Source: Niallia circulans
GTDB taxonomy: Bacteria; Bacillota; Bacilli; Bacillales; Cytobacillaceae
Direction: 5' to 3'
NCBI RefSeq assembly: GCF_003726095.1
Contig: NZ_CP026031.1
Coordinates: forward strand, 1,674,001 to 1,738,000
Length of the DNA: 64,000 bases
Every line of letters begins with the position of its first letter. Positions within the stretch are counted from its first letter, which is position 1. The position numbers were made by a program, and so were the translations under genes. The notes below the pieces were generated by a model that worked only from the letters and a program-made list of their open reading frames with translations, did not search any database and had not been told where the DNA came from. Of this stretch, positions 18,350 to 28,546 are shown piece after piece.

Positions 18350-18604
18350 TTACTTTGCTAAGTTCAAGTAAAGAGGCATTCGTTGTCGTTGGCCATCTGT
18401 TCGAATATTTAATTTACTGCCTGCTATTTTTTTCTCCATTGCAGCGATTCCTCTTTCTATATCAGTTAAAGAAGTAATATGTTCTTTCACAAGTTGCATG
18501 TTTTGCTTACCGGAATTTAAAAGCACTTCATCCAATGTATCTAGCTCCTCTTGAATTTCCTCTAACATATTCAATAACTTTTCTTTTGTATAAGCATTTT
18601 CCAC
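18350..18604 (-). CDS. Small coiled-coil protein in the ypp cluster (YppD-like position)
   Basis: 84 residues, starting MENAYTKEKLLNMLEE; heptad-like Leu/Ile spacing through residues 5-60, then a basic tail. Upstream GGGGGGAT serves as RBS. Position between yppC and yppE corresponds to yppD in B. subtilis and the length is similar, but I cannot confirm homology. No enzymatic motif. Confidence 0.65.
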   Translation of the reverse strand: MENAYTKEKLLNMLEEIQEELDTLDEVLLNSGKQNMQLVKEHITSLTDIERGIAAMEKKIAGSKLNIRTDGQRQRMPLYLNLAK

Positions 18605-18749
18605 GCAAATCCCCCCAAGCTATTTTGATATATACTCATTTCTTTTTTTTTAGCAAATATCCTGCATCGTTGACAAAACTAGAAGAGATTCGGCAAAGAA
18701 AGTACATATTCTTATTACTTGTTTATATTTCGACAAGATTAAGCAAAAA

Positions 18750-19733
18750 TTAGTTAAACCATTTGTTTTCCTGACGAATAAGTGCATGTAACTGCCGCTG
18801 TTTTCTCAGATACCAATCTGTTATATGAAAAGGTTCTTTCTGTTCACTAAGGTTTCGCCACTTTTTCTTAATATGCTTTTTGAACCAATCCCCCCTTAGT
18901 ATATGTTGATGCCTTATCACTGGATAAGCAGCTCGCAAAATGGGTGTTGTATTGGCTAAATTAGGATATATATATTTTTCATAATCTCTCCTCGAACCTG
19001 TATGTTCATTTTTCCTTGCAAAATCATAGAACTCTTGATATAAATTAGGTTTAAATAAAAGACTTGCTAATGTATTGCCAAGCTTAATCCGTGCGCTTAG
19101 TGATGTGAAGTTAGAAACGCTTGCCCCATAAAGTGTTCCTTGTGTAGTTGGAAAAAGGACTGCATTAAAATGAAACAAATCTTGAAAAAGATATGGAAGA
19201 TAATGAAAAACATGATGTTTTATTCTTTTGTTTTCCATGACAGGCTGATGAATAACATTTTGTTCATTGATGATTAAGCTATTCATTAATCTTTTCTTGT
19301 CTTTTTCCTTCCAATAATGATTCCATTCTTCTTCCATAAAAGAGGACACTTGAAAAAATTTTAATAAATGAAACATTGGCAAGTTATTTTTCGTCGAATA
19401 TTCATAGAGTAATAATTGGGGGTATGCATCTTGAAAAATCAGCCAATTTGCTTTCTCGTAAGTTAAGTATATTTGCTGTCTTTTTTCTTGACTAACTACT
19501 TGTGGGAGCCAAGTTCCATTCAAATCGCACATATTCCAGCCTGCATTTCGGGAAACCTGACTCGCGAGAAACGCCCATTGTATTTCTTTATGTTTGTTAT
19601 AATAGTGGAGATATGCTTTCGTTCTTGAAATATTGTCAAAGTTGCGCATATCGGTAATTAGTCTTATTCTATTAATAAGTTTTTCTTCTTCCAAGGAAGA
19701 AAAATATGATTTTTTACCTATCAAATTGTTCAC
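18750..19733 (-). CDS. yppC: YppC family protein (DUF2515)
   Basis: 327-residue soluble protein of the DUF2515 family, found next to recU in bacilli and divergently transcribed from it, as here. It begins MNNLIGKKSYFSSLEEEKL, carries a conserved NISRTKAYLHYY near residue 35 and ASQVSRNAGWNM near 60. Rich in aromatic and basic residues, no known catalytic motif. Function unknown. RBS GAGGTGA precedes the ATG. Confidence 0.85.
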   Translation of the reverse strand: MNNLIGKKSYFSSLEEEKLINRIRLITDMRNFDNISRTKAYLHYYNKHKEIQWAFLASQVSRNAGWNMCDLNGTWLPQVVSQEKRQQIYLTYEKANWLIFQDAYPQLLLYEYSTKNNLPMFHLLKFFQVSSFMEEEWNHYWKEKDKKRLMNSLIINEQNVIHQPVMENKRIKHHVFHYLPYLFQDLFHFNAVLFPTTQGTLYGASVSNFTSLSARIKLGNTLASLLFKPNLYQEFYDFARKNEHTGSRRDYEKYIYPNLANTTPILRAAYPVIRHQHILRGDWFKKHIKKKWRNLSEQKEPFHITDWYLRKQRQLHALIRQENKWFN

Positions 19734-19758
19734 CTCTTATGAACGCTTTATGGTATTA

Positions 19759-19786
19759 TTGTTTGTTGATTGCACTAAGTTATACT
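19759..19786 (+). promoter_or_regulatory. SigA promoter of recU-ponA
   Basis: -35 TTGTTT (19759-19764), 16-nt spacer and -10 TATACT (19781-19786), 28 nt before the recU start. Confidence 0.5.
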
Positions 19787-19813
19787 TTGAAAGAATCTTT
19801 GTGAGGTGGAAAT

Positions 19814-20419
19814 ATGAAGATTCATTATCCAAATGGGAAAAGGTACACTCCCTTGAAAAATGTACATACCAAGTCGCAAAAAAAGGTAAGTTATAGTAAT
19901 CGGGGAATGACACTAGAGGATGATTTGAACGAAACCAACAAATACTATTTAGAATTTGGTAAGGCTGTCATACATAAAAAGCCAACGCCTGTTCAAATTG
20001 TTCAAGTCGATTACCCTAAAAGAAGTGCTGCAGTAATAAAAGAAGCCTATTTTAAACAAGCTTCCACTACAGACTATAACGGTGTTTATCGAGGTAAATA
20101 TATTGACTTTGAAGCGAAAGAAACGAAGCATACCACTTCCTTCCCGCTGAATAACTTCCATGAACACCAAATCAGGCATATGCGCTTGGTATGTGAGCAA
20201 CAAGGAATTTGCTTTGTCATTATCTCTTTTTCTGAAACGAATGAAATATTCTATTTAGATGCAGAAAAACTATTTATATTTTGGGAAAGAATGATAAATG
20301 GCGGAAGAAAATCGATTACAAAACAAGAATTAGCAAGCAATGGTCATTCCATCAGCCTAGGTTATCGACCTCGAATTGACTATATAAAAGTAATCGATAC
20401 TATTTATGGATTCAACTAA
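19814..20419 (+). CDS. recU: Holliday junction resolvase RecU
   Basis: 201 residues, full length for RecU. The nuclease core shows [15 protein letters not shown] near residue 35, the Asp in [16 protein letters not shown] near 100 with the E-x-K pair, and [10 protein letters not shown] near 120, all typical. RecU is the magnesium-dependent dimeric enzyme that cuts four-way junctions in Firmicutes and modulates RecA. RBS GAGGTGG is 4 nt before the ATG. It is cotranscribed with ponA, 36 nt downstream, as in B. subtilis. Confidence 0.97.
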   Translation: MKIHYPNGKRYTPLKNVHTKSQKKVSYSNRGMTLEDDLNETNKYYLEFGKAVIHKKPTPVQIVQVDYPKRSAAVIKEAYFKQASTTDYNGVYRGKYIDFEAKETKHTTSFPLNNFHEHQIRHMRLVCEQQGICFVIISFSETNEIFYLDAEKLFIFWERMINGGRKSITKQELASNGHSISLGYRPRIDYIKVIDTIYGFN

Positions 20420-20455
20420 TTCCTTTTGTTTTTAGAAAGAAAGGTAGGAATAATT

Positions 20456-23149
20456 ATGACAGATAAATATCAAACGCGAGAGGAGCGCCGTAAACAACTT
20501 GAAGCCTCTAAGAAAAAAGCTCCTAAAAAAGGAAAGAAAAAAAGCGGTATGAATTTGTTTAAGCGCGTTCTGCTTATTTTATTAACAATCGGTATTATCG
20601 GCATTATTGCCGGTGGAGTGGCCTTTGCTATTATGGTAAAAGACGCACCTGAATTAAATCCAGAGACATTAAAAGATCCTATTTCTTCTACTATCTATGA
20701 TAAAAATAATGAAGAAATAGCCAAAGTAGGTGCCGTTAACCGGGACTATGTAAACTATGAAGATATACCTGATTTAGTAAAAGATGCGTTTATCGCAACC
20801 GAAGATTCGCGATTTTTTAAGCATCATGGAATTGACCCTATTCGCTTAGGCGGAGCAGTTATTGCGAACTTCCGAGACGGGTTTGGTTCTGAAGGTGCAA
20901 GTACGATCACACAGCAAGTAGTGAAAAACTTCTTCTTTAACCAGCCACAAAAAACATTGAGCCGAAAAGCGCAAGAAGCATGGCTAGCTCTTGAATTAGA
21001 GCGCAAGTACTCCAAAGAAGAAATATTTGAGATGTATGTCAATAAAATCTTTATGTCTGAAAATATGAGCGGGGTGAAAACCGCAGCAAAGGTATATTTT
21101 GACAAACCTTTAGACGAATTAACGTTGCCTGAAGCAGCTCTTCTCGCAGGAATGCCACAGGCGCCAAATGCGTATAATCCGTTTAATAATCCCGAAAGAG
21201 CAGAGAAAAGACGGAATATCGTCTTATCTTTAATGCACCAGCATGGTTATATTTCTAAAGCAGAAATGGAAAAAGCACAAAAGACTTCTGTTGAAGATAC
21301 ATTAGTGAAAAAAGAAAAACGTAAATCAAATGACCTGCCATTTGATCCATTTATAAAACAAGTTATTGCCGAAATTGAGAAAAAATATCCAGATGTTAAT
21401 GTATTTACAGATGGATTAGAAATTTATACAACAATGGATATGAAAGCTCAGGAATATGTAGATAAATTAATGTATGAGGGAGAAATCGTTCCTTTCCCTG
21501 ACAAAGATTTCCAAGCTGGGATTACATTGTTGGATACAAAAACAGGCGGTATTTTAGCACTTGGCGGAGATCGTGATCCTAAAGTAAAGCTAGGCACAAA
21601 CTATGCAACAGATATGAAGCGTCCTCCAGGATCAACAGCTAAGCCTGTCCTAGACTATGGTCCAGCTATTGAACATTTAAAATGGGGTACTTATCAAACA
21701 ATCGTTGATGAACGCAGTACCTATTCAGACGGAACACCGATTAACAACTGGGATAATAAGTATAAAGGCTCTATGACTATGCGAAAAGCGTTAGAAATGT
21801 CAAGAAACATTCCTGCTCTTAAAGCGTTCCAAGCTGTTGGTGCGGAAAAAGCTATAGATTTCGCTGTAAATCTTGGTATCCCTCTTGATAAACAATATGA
21901 ATCTTATGCGATTGGATCATTTGAAGCTAGCACATTAGAAATGGCTGGAGCTTATAGCGCCTTTGGTAATGAAGGAGTATATAATGCCCCTCATGCTGTG
22001 CGATCCTTTAAATTAAAAGATGGTACAAAAATAAATATGGAACCTAAATCAAAAGTAGTAATGCAGGATTATACTGCATTCCTAATATCTGATATGTTAA
22101 AAGGGGTCCTTACAAGCAGCAACGGAACGGGGACACTTGCAAATATTCCTGGATTGCCTGTTGCTGGTAAAACTGGAACAACTAACTATACAGAAGAAGA
22201 ACGAACTAAATGGGGTATAACAGATTCAAGCAGTGTACCCGACGCCTGGTTCGCTGGTTATACAACGAATTTCACCATGGCTGTATGGACCGGATACACA
22301 GAACGAAAAAATCCAATTAAGCCTGGGCCTGATCAAAAAGTTGCTCAAAAGATTTTCAAAGCTGTCATGGGGCATATTTCCGAAGATGTAGAAACACCAG
22401 ATTTCAAGAAACCAGATAGTGTGGAAACCGTTAAAATTGAGAAAGGCACCTATCCGGCCCGGTTAGCAAGTTCCTATACGCCAAGTAGTCAAATACAGAC
22501 CGAGTATGCGGTAAAAGGAAATATTCTTAATGAAGTTTCACAGAAATATAATAAGCCAGACGCACCAAATGGAGTAAAAGCTAGTTATAATGAAAACAGT
22601 GATGAAATTGACTTATCTTGGAATTACGGCAAGAAAGATGGCATCAAATTTGATGTCAGCGTCAGTGTAGATGGTGGAGCTAGTGAGCAATTGACTGTTA
22701 CTTCTGACACAAGTTTAAAAATTGCTAAACCTACTCCTGGCAGCACCTATAATTTCGCCGTAAAAGTAATTAAAGGTGATCAAGAAAGTGATCCTGCGTC
22801 TGCAAGTATTACTGTCCCGGAAAAGATTGAGGAACAGCCGCCACAGGACCCAAATGAAACGATAGATGACGAAGAAAAGCCAGACGATTCAAATGGCGAA
22901 GATTCTGATGACAATCAAGATGATGGCGACAATGGCGATTCAGACAATGGAGATGAAAATCAAAACAATCAAGATAATAACAATGGGAACAACGGTGGGA
23001 ATGGAAATAATGGTGAAAACAACAATGGCAACAACAATAATGGGAACAATAATGGACCAAATAATCATCCTAACCCTAATGATACTAACCCAAACCCAAA
23101 CCAGAACCAAAACCGTAATAGAGAACAAAATCAAAATGATTCTCAATAA
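20456..23149 (+). CDS. ponA: Bifunctional class A penicillin-binding protein PBP1
   Basis: 897 residues from the ATG behind GGTAGGAA; ten in-frame codons upstream lack an RBS. A basic N-terminus and one membrane anchor (about 30-55) lead to the GT51 glycosyltransferase domain (EDSRFFKHHGID near 115, TITQQVVKN near 150) and the transpeptidase domain with STAKP (active Ser), SRN and KTGTT. A fibronectin type III-like module follows (about 710-800), then about 100 residues of Asp/Glu and Asn/Gly/Gln repeats, an extracellular disordered tail also present in B. subtilis PBP1. GpsB, its partner, is encoded at 9.7 kb. Confidence 0.97.
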   Translation: MTDKYQTREERRKQLEASKKKAPKKGKKKSGMNLFKRVLLILLTIGIIGIIAGGVAFAIMVKDAPELNPETLKDPISSTIYDKNNEEIAKVGAVNRDYVNYEDIPDLVKDAFIATEDSRFFKHHGIDPIRLGGAVIANFRDGFGSEGASTITQQVVKNFFFNQPQKTLSRKAQEAWLALELERKYSKEEIFEMYVNKIFMSENMSGVKTAAKVYFDKPLDELTLPEAALLAGMPQAPNAYNPFNNPERAEKRRNIVLSLMHQHGYISKAEMEKAQKTSVEDTLVKKEKRKSNDLPFDPFIKQVIAEIEKKYPDVNVFTDGLEIYTTMDMKAQEYVDKLMYEGEIVPFPDKDFQAGITLLDTKTGGILALGGDRDPKVKLGTNYATDMKRPPGSTAKPVLDYGPAIEHLKWGTYQTIVDERSTYSDGTPINNWDNKYKGSMTMRKALEMSRNIPALKAFQAVGAEKAIDFAVNLGIPLDKQYESYAIGSFEASTLEMAGAYSAFGNEGVYNAPHAVRSFKLKDGTKINMEPKSKVVMQDYTAFLISDMLKGVLTSSNGTGTLANIPGLPVAGKTGTTNYTEEERTKWGITDSSSVPDAWFAGYTTNFTMAVWTGYTERKNPIKPGPDQKVAQKIFKAVMGHISEDVETPDFKKPDSVETVKIEKGTYPARLASSYTPSSQIQTEYAVKGNILNEVSQKYNKPDAPNGVKASYNENSDEIDLSWNYGKKDGIKFDVSVSVDGGASEQLTVTSDTSLKIAKPTPGSTYNFAVKVIKGDQESDPASASITVPEKIEEQPPQDPNETIDDEEKPDDSNGEDSDDNQDDGDNGDSDNGDENQNNQDNNNGNNGGNGNNGENNNGNNNNGNNNGPNNHPNPNDTNPNPNQNQNRNREQNQNDSQ

Positions 23150-23232
23150 TACGAACTTCCAACAGTGGGGGCTTTCCTCCCCCTGTTGAATGGTTAGTTA
23201 AATTAACCTAACCTCTTTATTAATGAATAAAT

Positions 23233-23289
23233 AAACCCAATCAATTATACGAAGTTATCATCTCTGTATAATTGGTTGGGTTTATTTTT
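23233..23289. terminator. Terminator between ponA and ypoC, bidirectional
   Basis: AAACCCAATCAATTATAC and GTATAATTGGTTGGGTTT pair over 18 bp (one wobble) around a 15-nt loop, followed by ATTTTTG on the plus strand and ATTTATTC on the minus strand. A GC-rich AACAG/CTGTT hairpin at 23158-23186 directly after ponA may add to termination. The stem resembles the one at 43981-44030. Confidence 0.8.
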
Positions 23290-23323
23290 GTTGGAACATT
23301 TATGTTCTGGCTTCTTTTATTAT

Positions 23324-23839
23324 TTAATTGCTTCTTTTTAATTTAACTAATTTAATCGCAAACTGTTTTTCTAATTCTTTATATAACTCATCCAGTTGTT
23401 TAAAGGAATGATAGCCATTTAATCTTTTTAAAATAAACTGAAGTCGATCTTCTAAATTGAAAGGTTTTACTTCTAAACTAGGATCTACCAAACCATTTTT
23501 AAATGTGACTGGCTTTTCATTAACCCAATATAAACATTCTAAGAAGTATTCTGCTCCAATCGTTAGTCCTTGTTGAAGTCTATTAGAATCTCTTTCTTTC
23601 ACAAATAATTGTATTTCCTGTTTAAGCTGTCTCCACTTATCAAACACCAATTTTACACACTCAGGAAAGTTTTCTTTATTCCAAGGCTGATAAACTACCT
23701 TATTATGATAGTAATTAGCCTCATGTAAAAAAGCTGGCATTAGTTCAAAACTATCCGCAGCAATAAAAGGAAATTGTTTTATAACGGGGAACGGTCCATA
23801 TATAAGCTCAAGTGGTGCATCTAATTGATTGTTAGCCAT
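23324..23839 (-). CDS. ypoC: YpoC-like protein
   Basis: 171-residue protein located after nth as YpoC is in Bacillus. It has a conserved aromatic N-terminal part (ELIYGPFPVI, then YYHNKVVYQPW) and helical C-terminus ending in basic residues. The start codon overlaps the nth stop (TGATG), so it is translationally coupled to nth. No motif for a known activity; function unknown. Confidence 0.8.
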   Translation of the reverse strand: MANNQLDAPLELIYGPFPVIKQFPFIAADSFELMPAFLHEANYYHNKVVYQPWNKENFPECVKLVFDKWRQLKQEIQLFVKERDSNRLQQGLTIGAEYFLECLYWVNEKPVTFKNGLVDPSLEVKPFNLEDRLQFILKRLNGYHSFKQLDELYKELEKQFAIKLVKLKRSN

Positions 23840-24495
23840 CAGACAACACCCTTTGTCTTCATTCTCTTTTTCCCTTCTCTACACAATGCTAGTAGTGGAC
23901 AAACCTCGCATTGCGGGTTTTGAGCTTTACAATGATATCTTCCAAAAAAGATCATACGATGATGCGTTACAGACCATTCCTCTTTGGGAACTTTTTTCAT
24001 AAGTGTTTTCTCTACTTCTAAAACGGAGTCTTTCCAACGACAGATACCTAATCGCTTACTAACTCTTTCCACGTGGGTATCAACAGCTATAGCGGGAATA
24101 TTATAAGCGACAGAAACAACAACATTAGCCGTTTTCCTTCCCACACCTGGTAAGTTAATCAGTTCATCCCGGTCCATTGGTATCTCACCATTATATTTTT
24201 CTAAAACCATTTGGCATAGCTTTTGAATATTTTTGGCTTTATTTCGATATAAACCGATTGAACGAATATCATTCTGTAATTCTTCCAAGGGAACACTCAA
24301 ATAGTCTTCTGGTGTTTTATATTTTTGAAATAAATTTTTTGTTACCTTATTAACAAGGGCATCGGTACACTGGGCAGATAATGATACGGCAATCACTAAT
24401 TCAAACGGATTAGAATGAACTAATTCACAATGCGCTTCAGGAAACATTTCTCCCATCGTATCAAGACAATATCTAATTTCATCTTTTTTTAACAT
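23839..24495 (-). CDS. nth: Endonuclease III
   Basis: 218 residues. Bifunctional base-excision repair glycosylase/AP lyase acting on oxidised pyrimidines. The helix-hairpin-helix LPGVGRKTANVV lies near residue 112 with the catalytic Lys, VDTHVERVSKRLG supplies the catalytic Asp near 138, and four cysteines (C-x6-C-x2-C-x5-C) near the C-terminus bind a 4Fe-4S cluster. RBS GGAGGATCAC precedes the ATG. In the dnaD-nth-ypoC group, though 286 nt separate it from dnaD. Confidence 0.97.
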   Translation of the reverse strand: MLKKDEIRYCLDTMGEMFPEAHCELVHSNPFELVIAVSLSAQCTDALVNKVTKNLFQKYKTPEDYLSVPLEELQNDIRSIGLYRNKAKNIQKLCQMVLEKYNGEIPMDRDELINLPGVGRKTANVVVSVAYNIPAIAVDTHVERVSKRLGICRWKDSVLEVEKTLMKKVPKEEWSVTHHRMIFFGRYHCKAQNPQCEVCPLLALCREGKKRMKTKGVV

Positions 24496-24781
24496 GTGAT
24501 CCTCCGAAATGAATATACTATACTTACTCGCAATAAAAAAGAGTCATTCTACGAATAGTTAGACTAACATCTACCTAAGAAGTCTTTCTTTCTATTTGTA
24601 GATGTTTTTATGAAAATCTAAACGTTATTCTCTTGACAATCCTATCTTTCTATGTTAGCTTTTATTGCGCAAGTTTGCTGCTTTTTATCCTATATTAGGA
24701 AGAACCTAGTTCTCAGAAGGAAAGTTAAAAGGATCGGTCCCATTTATTTTCTCCTACACATTCTTCCTCTCCATCAAAAGA

Positions 24782-25492
24782 TTATTGATCCAACCAATTA
24801 TAAAAAGGCACTGTCTTTTTGTTAGAAGATTCTTCCGATTGTTCTGCTTTATAGCCAACAGATTGATGCTGTCTAAACTTTTTCCCATGGCTCTTTGCTT
24901 GCTCGATTGTCTTAATTCCATTCTTTTTCCATTCAAACAAGATTCGGTCAATATAACGAAAATTTAATTTACCTGAAATCACAGCTTCCCTAAGCGCTGC
25001 TTTTATAATTGCTATTTCATGCTGATCGTCGTCTACCCACATATTTAATGTTTCAATTTCAAAAGGAGACAATGGTCTTCCAAATTCTCTTTCAAAACAA
25101 GTATATAAATCTGATTCTTCTTTTTCTATTAAAGCTTCTTCTTCTTTTTTATTATTAAGGAGAAATTGCTCAATTAATTTATTCCAAAGAGGCTCCAAGG
25201 AATATCTCTCAAATCGGATTCCGGTATCACTATTTCCATCTAATATGTCGATAAAGCCTTTGCGGATAAGTTGACTTAATAATTCATGACATTCATTAAT
25301 ATCTATTGTCATTTGTGCAGCTATTTCTGCAGGGGTCGGAAAATCTTTCCCTCGCTCTAAGTAATAATGTACTTGCAGTAAAAGAACTAATTCTTTTTCA
25401 TTTATTTTTAAATGTTTATAATGTGTTAGAAGTGTGGAAGGAATATTTACATTCCCTTCTTGCAGCCATTTTAAAAAAATTGTTTTATTCAT
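24782..25492 (-). CDS. dnaD: DNA replication protein DnaD
   Basis: 236 residues from the ATG after AGAGGTG; the longer in-frame extension lacks an RBS. The N-terminal winged-helix DDBH1 domain (MNKTIFLKWLQEGN to about 105) and the C-terminal DDBH2 domain are both seen, the latter with the conserved YxxxFGRPLSPFE start and WVDDDQHEIAIIKAAL. A Lys/Gln-rich DNA-binding tail ends the protein. DnaD works with DnaB and DnaI to load the helicase at oriC and at PriA restart sites. The 286-nt gap to nth contains only weak hairpins. Confidence 0.95.
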   Translation of the reverse strand: MNKTIFLKWLQEGNVNIPSTLLTHYKHLKINEKELVLLLQVHYYLERGKDFPTPAEIAAQMTIDINECHELLSQLIRKGFIDILDGNSDTGIRFERYSLEPLWNKLIEQFLLNNKKEEEALIEKEESDLYTCFEREFGRPLSPFEIETLNMWVDDDQHEIAIIKAALREAVISGKLNFRYIDRILFEWKKNGIKTIEQAKSHGKKFRQHQSVGYKAEQSEESSNKKTVPFYNWLDQ

Positions 25493-25609
25493 AAGGACAC
25501 CTCTAATTAAGTATATCATGTTGACAATAAGCATGTAATAATGAAAATCACCCAAACCTAGCAATAGTTAACAAAAAGAAGAAGGGAGAAAACGAGGAAT
25601 GTTATCAAA

Positions 25610-25644
25610 GATGAAAACCTCACATTATCTATTCGCTGTGAGGT
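25610..25644 (-). terminator. Terminator of asnS
   Basis: On the minus strand ACCTCACA / TGTGAGGT (8 bp, 12-nt loop) followed by TTTCATC, about 45 nt past the asnS stop. Confidence 0.6.
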
Positions 25645-25687
25645 CCTCCACCTAAACTTTCCGTATTTTCTACCCTACTATTGTTTA

Positions 25688-26983
25688 TTAAGGATATAGA
25701 CGATTTAATAATCTTGGGAATGGGATGGTTTCCCGAACATGTTCCACTCCTGTAATCCAAGCAACTGTTCTTTCTAATCCGAGACCAAAACCAGAATGAG
25801 GTACTGAACCGTATTCTCTTAGTTCTAGATACCATTTGTATGTTTCCGGATCTAATTGATGCTCTTTTACTCGTTTATTTAATAGTTCCATATCATGGAT
25901 ACGCTCTGAACCACCAATAATTTCACCATAGCCTTCTGGAGCAATTAAATCTGCGCAAAGGACGACATCTTCTCTTTCATGGTCTGGCTGCATATAGAAA
26001 GGTTTAATTTTAGTTGGATAATGAGTGATAAATACAGGCTTATCAAAACTTTCCGCAATAGCTGTTTCATGCGGAGATCCAAAGTCATCTCCCCATTCAA
26101 TATCATCAAAGCCTTTTTCATGTAAGAATGTGATTGCATCGTCATAGCTTATTCTTGGGAAAGGAGCAGTGATTTTTTCTAATTTAGAAACATCTCTTCC
26201 TAGCGTATTAAGCTCAAGCTGACAATTTTTCAACACAGATTGAACAACATATGATACGTATTGTTCTTGAACTTCTAAATTCTCATCAAACTCTACAAAT
26301 GCCATTTCAGGCTCAATCATCCAAAACTCGATTAAATGACGGCGTGTTTTAGATTTTTCGGCACGGAATGTAGGGCCAAATGAAAATACCTTTCCTAACG
26401 CCATTGCTGCTGCTTCCATATAAAGTTGTCCACTTTGTGAAAGATAAGCATCTTCTTCAAAATACTTAGTTGCAAATAGTTCTGTTGTACCCTCAGGAGC
26501 ACTTCCTGTTAGAATGGGTGGATCTACTTTTACAAATCCATTTTCATTAAAAAATTCATACGTTGCACGAATTATTTCATTTCTAACTTTCATTACGGCA
26601 TGCTGACGCTTGGAACGTAACCATAAATGACGATTATCCATCAAGAATTCTGTTCCATGTTCTTTTGGCGTTATCGGATAATCTGTTGAAGTATGAATCA
26701 ATTCAATATTTGTTACTAATAACTCATACCCAAACGGGGAACGTTCATCCTTTTGAACAGTACCAGTAACATATACGGATGATTCTTGTGTAATTGATTT
26801 AGCTGTTTGGAAAACTTCTTCCGCTACGTCACTTTTAACAATAACTCCTTGTACAAATCCTGATCCGTCGCGAAGCTGTAAAAAGGCAATTTTTCCGCTA
26901 GATCGCTTGTTGGCAATCCACGCGCCTACTTTAACCTCTTTATCAACATATTTTGGTAACTCGGCAATAGTTGCTTTAATCAC
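25688..26983 (-). CDS. asnS: Asparaginyl-tRNA synthetase
   Basis: 431 residues, matching B. subtilis AsnS (430). The start is a GTG with GGAGGAG 6 nt upstream; an ATG-like extension of seven codons overlaps the RBS. An OB-fold tRNA-binding domain ([14 protein letters not shown]...) is followed by the class II core: motif 2 [21 protein letters not shown] near 220 (listed in part) and motif 3 GFGLGLERT near 405. Charges tRNA-Asn. Promoter upstream; no T-box elements recognised in the leader. Confidence 0.97.
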   Translation of the reverse strand: MIKATIAELPKYVDKEVKVGAWIANKRSSGKIAFLQLRDGSGFVQGVIVKSDVAEEVFQTAKSITQESSVYVTGTVQKDERSPFGYELLVTNIELIHTSTDYPITPKEHGTEFLMDNRHLWLRSKRQHAVMKVRNEIIRATYEFFNENGFVKVDPPILTGSAPEGTTELFATKYFEEDAYLSQSGQLYMEAAAMALGKVFSFGPTFRAEKSKTRRHLIEFWMIEPEMAFVEFDENLEVQEQYVSYVVQSVLKNCQLELNTLGRDVSKLEKITAPFPRISYDDAITFLHEKGFDDIEWGDDFGSPHETAIAESFDKPVFITHYPTKIKPFYMQPDHEREDVVLCADLIAPEGYGEIIGGSERIHDMELLNKRVKEHQLDPETYKWYLELREYGSVPHSGFGLGLERTVAWITGVEHVRETIPFPRLLNRLYP

Positions 26984-27135
26984 GATTAACTCCTCCAAAA
27001 ACAAATAAATATATGTACTTAAATAGATACTACGGCTTGCCCTATATAAAATTGGGTATTAAAAACCGATTGTCTACTATTAGTAGCAGATTTAATAGAA
27101 ATTATTCTACTCGATAAAAAATATTCTACCAAAAC

Positions 27136-27164
27136 ATTATACCTTTACATCTGTAGACAATCAA
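27136..27164 (-). promoter_or_regulatory. SigA promoter of asnS
   Basis: -35 TTGATT (27159-27164), 17-nt spacer, perfect -10 TATAAT (27136-27141). It gives a leader of about 145 nt before the asnS GTG. No AGGGTGGNACCGCG T-box sequence is present in that leader. Confidence 0.65.
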
Positions 27165-27270
27165 CACTATCGATCACCTTCTAGTATAATATTGGCGTGT
27201 ACAAAGACTTTTCTTTTTATTTAATCCTACTCCGATCAATTTCTCTTCCAAAATAAATAATAGAAAAAGA

Positions 27271-27307
27271 GAAAATGCCCTAAAAGATATAGTATCTTTG
27301 TGGGCAT
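27271..27307 (-). terminator. Terminator of aspB
   Basis: On the minus strand ATGCCC...GGGCAT encloses an inner AAAGATACTATATCTTT stem and is followed by TTTTCTC, about 20 nt after the aspB stop. Confidence 0.7.
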
Positions 27308-27324
27308 ACTCTACTAATAAAACT

Positions 27325-28524
27325 TTACTGGTTAACGACCATCTTTTTTTCGACAAATTGCTCCATTCGCGTTACTGCAGCTTCTAATTTTTCAAGTGAC
27401 GTTGCATAAGATAGTCGGATGTAGCTATCTGCTCCAAATCCTGAACCTGGAACAACTGCTACTAATGCCTCTTCTAATAAAGCTGTTGAAAACTCATCTA
27501 CAGACTTAAATCCAGTTAATTCTACTGCCTTTTGCACATTAGGGAAAAGATAAAATGCCCCTTTTGGTTTTAAACATGAAAATCCAGGAATATTATTTAA
27601 TTTTTCATGAATAATATCTAAGCGCTTATTAAATGCTTGACGCATTTCTTCGACTGATTCTTGCGGGCCTGCATAAGCTTCTATCGTTGCATACTGAGAT
27701 GGTGTCGTCGGGTTAGAAGTACTGTGGCTTGCTAGATTTGTCATCGCTGTAATAATTTCTTTAGAACCCGCTGCATAGCCAATTCTCCAGCCTGTCATAG
27801 AGTGAGATTTGGAAACCCCATTGATAATAATAGTGGCTTCCTTCAGTTCAGGGGATAGAGAAGCAATTGATACATGCTTGCTATCTCCATAAACTAATTT
27901 TTCATAAATTTCATCAGAGATAATTAAAATTTTATGTTCTAAACAAATCTCCCCAATTGCTTTTAACTCTTCTTCTGTATAGATCATTCCAGTTGGATTA
28001 CTTGGCGAATTGATAATGATTGCTTTCGTTTTTGAAGTTATAGCCTCTTTTAATTGTTCTGGGGTAATCTTAAATTCATTCGATTCGTAACCTTCAATAA
28101 AAACAGGCTCTCCTTCTGCCAGTTTCACTTGTTCTGGATAACTAACCCAATAAGGAGTAGGAATAATAACTTCGTCCCCTTTGTCCAAAATTACTTGGAA
28201 CAAAGTGTATAATCCATGTTTTGCTCCATTTGTGACGATAATCTGATTTGTTTCATAATCTAGTTTTTGGTCTCGCTTTAACTTTGCCGCAATTTCCTTT
28301 TTTAGTACTTGTAAGCCTGATGCAGGAGTGTATTTAGTATGTCCTTCATTCATGCTTCTAACCGCAGCGTCAATAATATTTTGAGGAGTGTTAAAATCAG
28401 GCTCTCCAGCGCCTAAACCGATCACATCATGACCATCTGCTTTTAAACTAGCTGCTTTTGCAGTAATGGCCAAAGTTGTTGATGGAGTTAATGCATTCAC
28501 TCTTTGTGCTAATTGAATTTTCAT
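27325..28524 (-). CDS. aspB: Aspartate aminotransferase AspB
   Basis: 399-residue class I/II PLP aminotransferase. The PLP lysine is in SKSHSMTGWRIGY near residue 238, with GAGEPDFNTP near 38, SPSNPTGM near 175 and ISDEIYEKLVY near 205; the C-terminal Arg for the substrate carboxylate lies in YIRLSYA. Converts oxaloacetate and glutamate to aspartate. It lies between ypmB and asnS, the B. subtilis order, which links aspartate supply with asparaginyl-tRNA formation. RBS GGAGTGG precedes the ATG. Confidence 0.95.
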   Translation of the reverse strand: MKIQLAQRVNALTPSTTLAITAKAASLKADGHDVIGLGAGEPDFNTPQNIIDAAVRSMNEGHTKYTPASGLQVLKKEIAAKLKRDQKLDYETNQIIVTNGAKHGLYTLFQVILDKGDEVIIPTPYWVSYPEQVKLAEGEPVFIEGYESNEFKITPEQLKEAITSKTKAIIINSPSNPTGMIYTEEELKAIGEICLEHKILIISDEIYEKLVYGDSKHVSIASLSPELKEATIIINGVSKSHSMTGWRIGYAAGSKEIITAMTNLASHSTSNPTTPSQYATIEAYAGPQESVEEMRQAFNKRLDIIHEKLNNIPGFSCLKPKGAFYLFPNVQKAVELTGFKSVDEFSTALLEEALVAVVPGSGFGADSYIRLSYATSLEKLEAAVTRMEQFVEKKMVVNQ

Positions 28525-28546
28525 TGTTATTTACCACTCCTATTGG

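Noticed and set aside
22809..23189. ORFs on both strands over the end of ponA
   Set aside because: They come from the low-complexity Asn/Gly/Asp repeat DNA of the PBP1 tail.
24754..24951. 65-codon ORF
   Set aside because: Out-of-frame shadow of the C-terminal part of dnaD.
26984..27130. T-box riboswitch ahead of asnS
   Set aside because: The leader of about 145 nt lacks the T-box sequence and an antiterminator; only a SigA promoter is seen.
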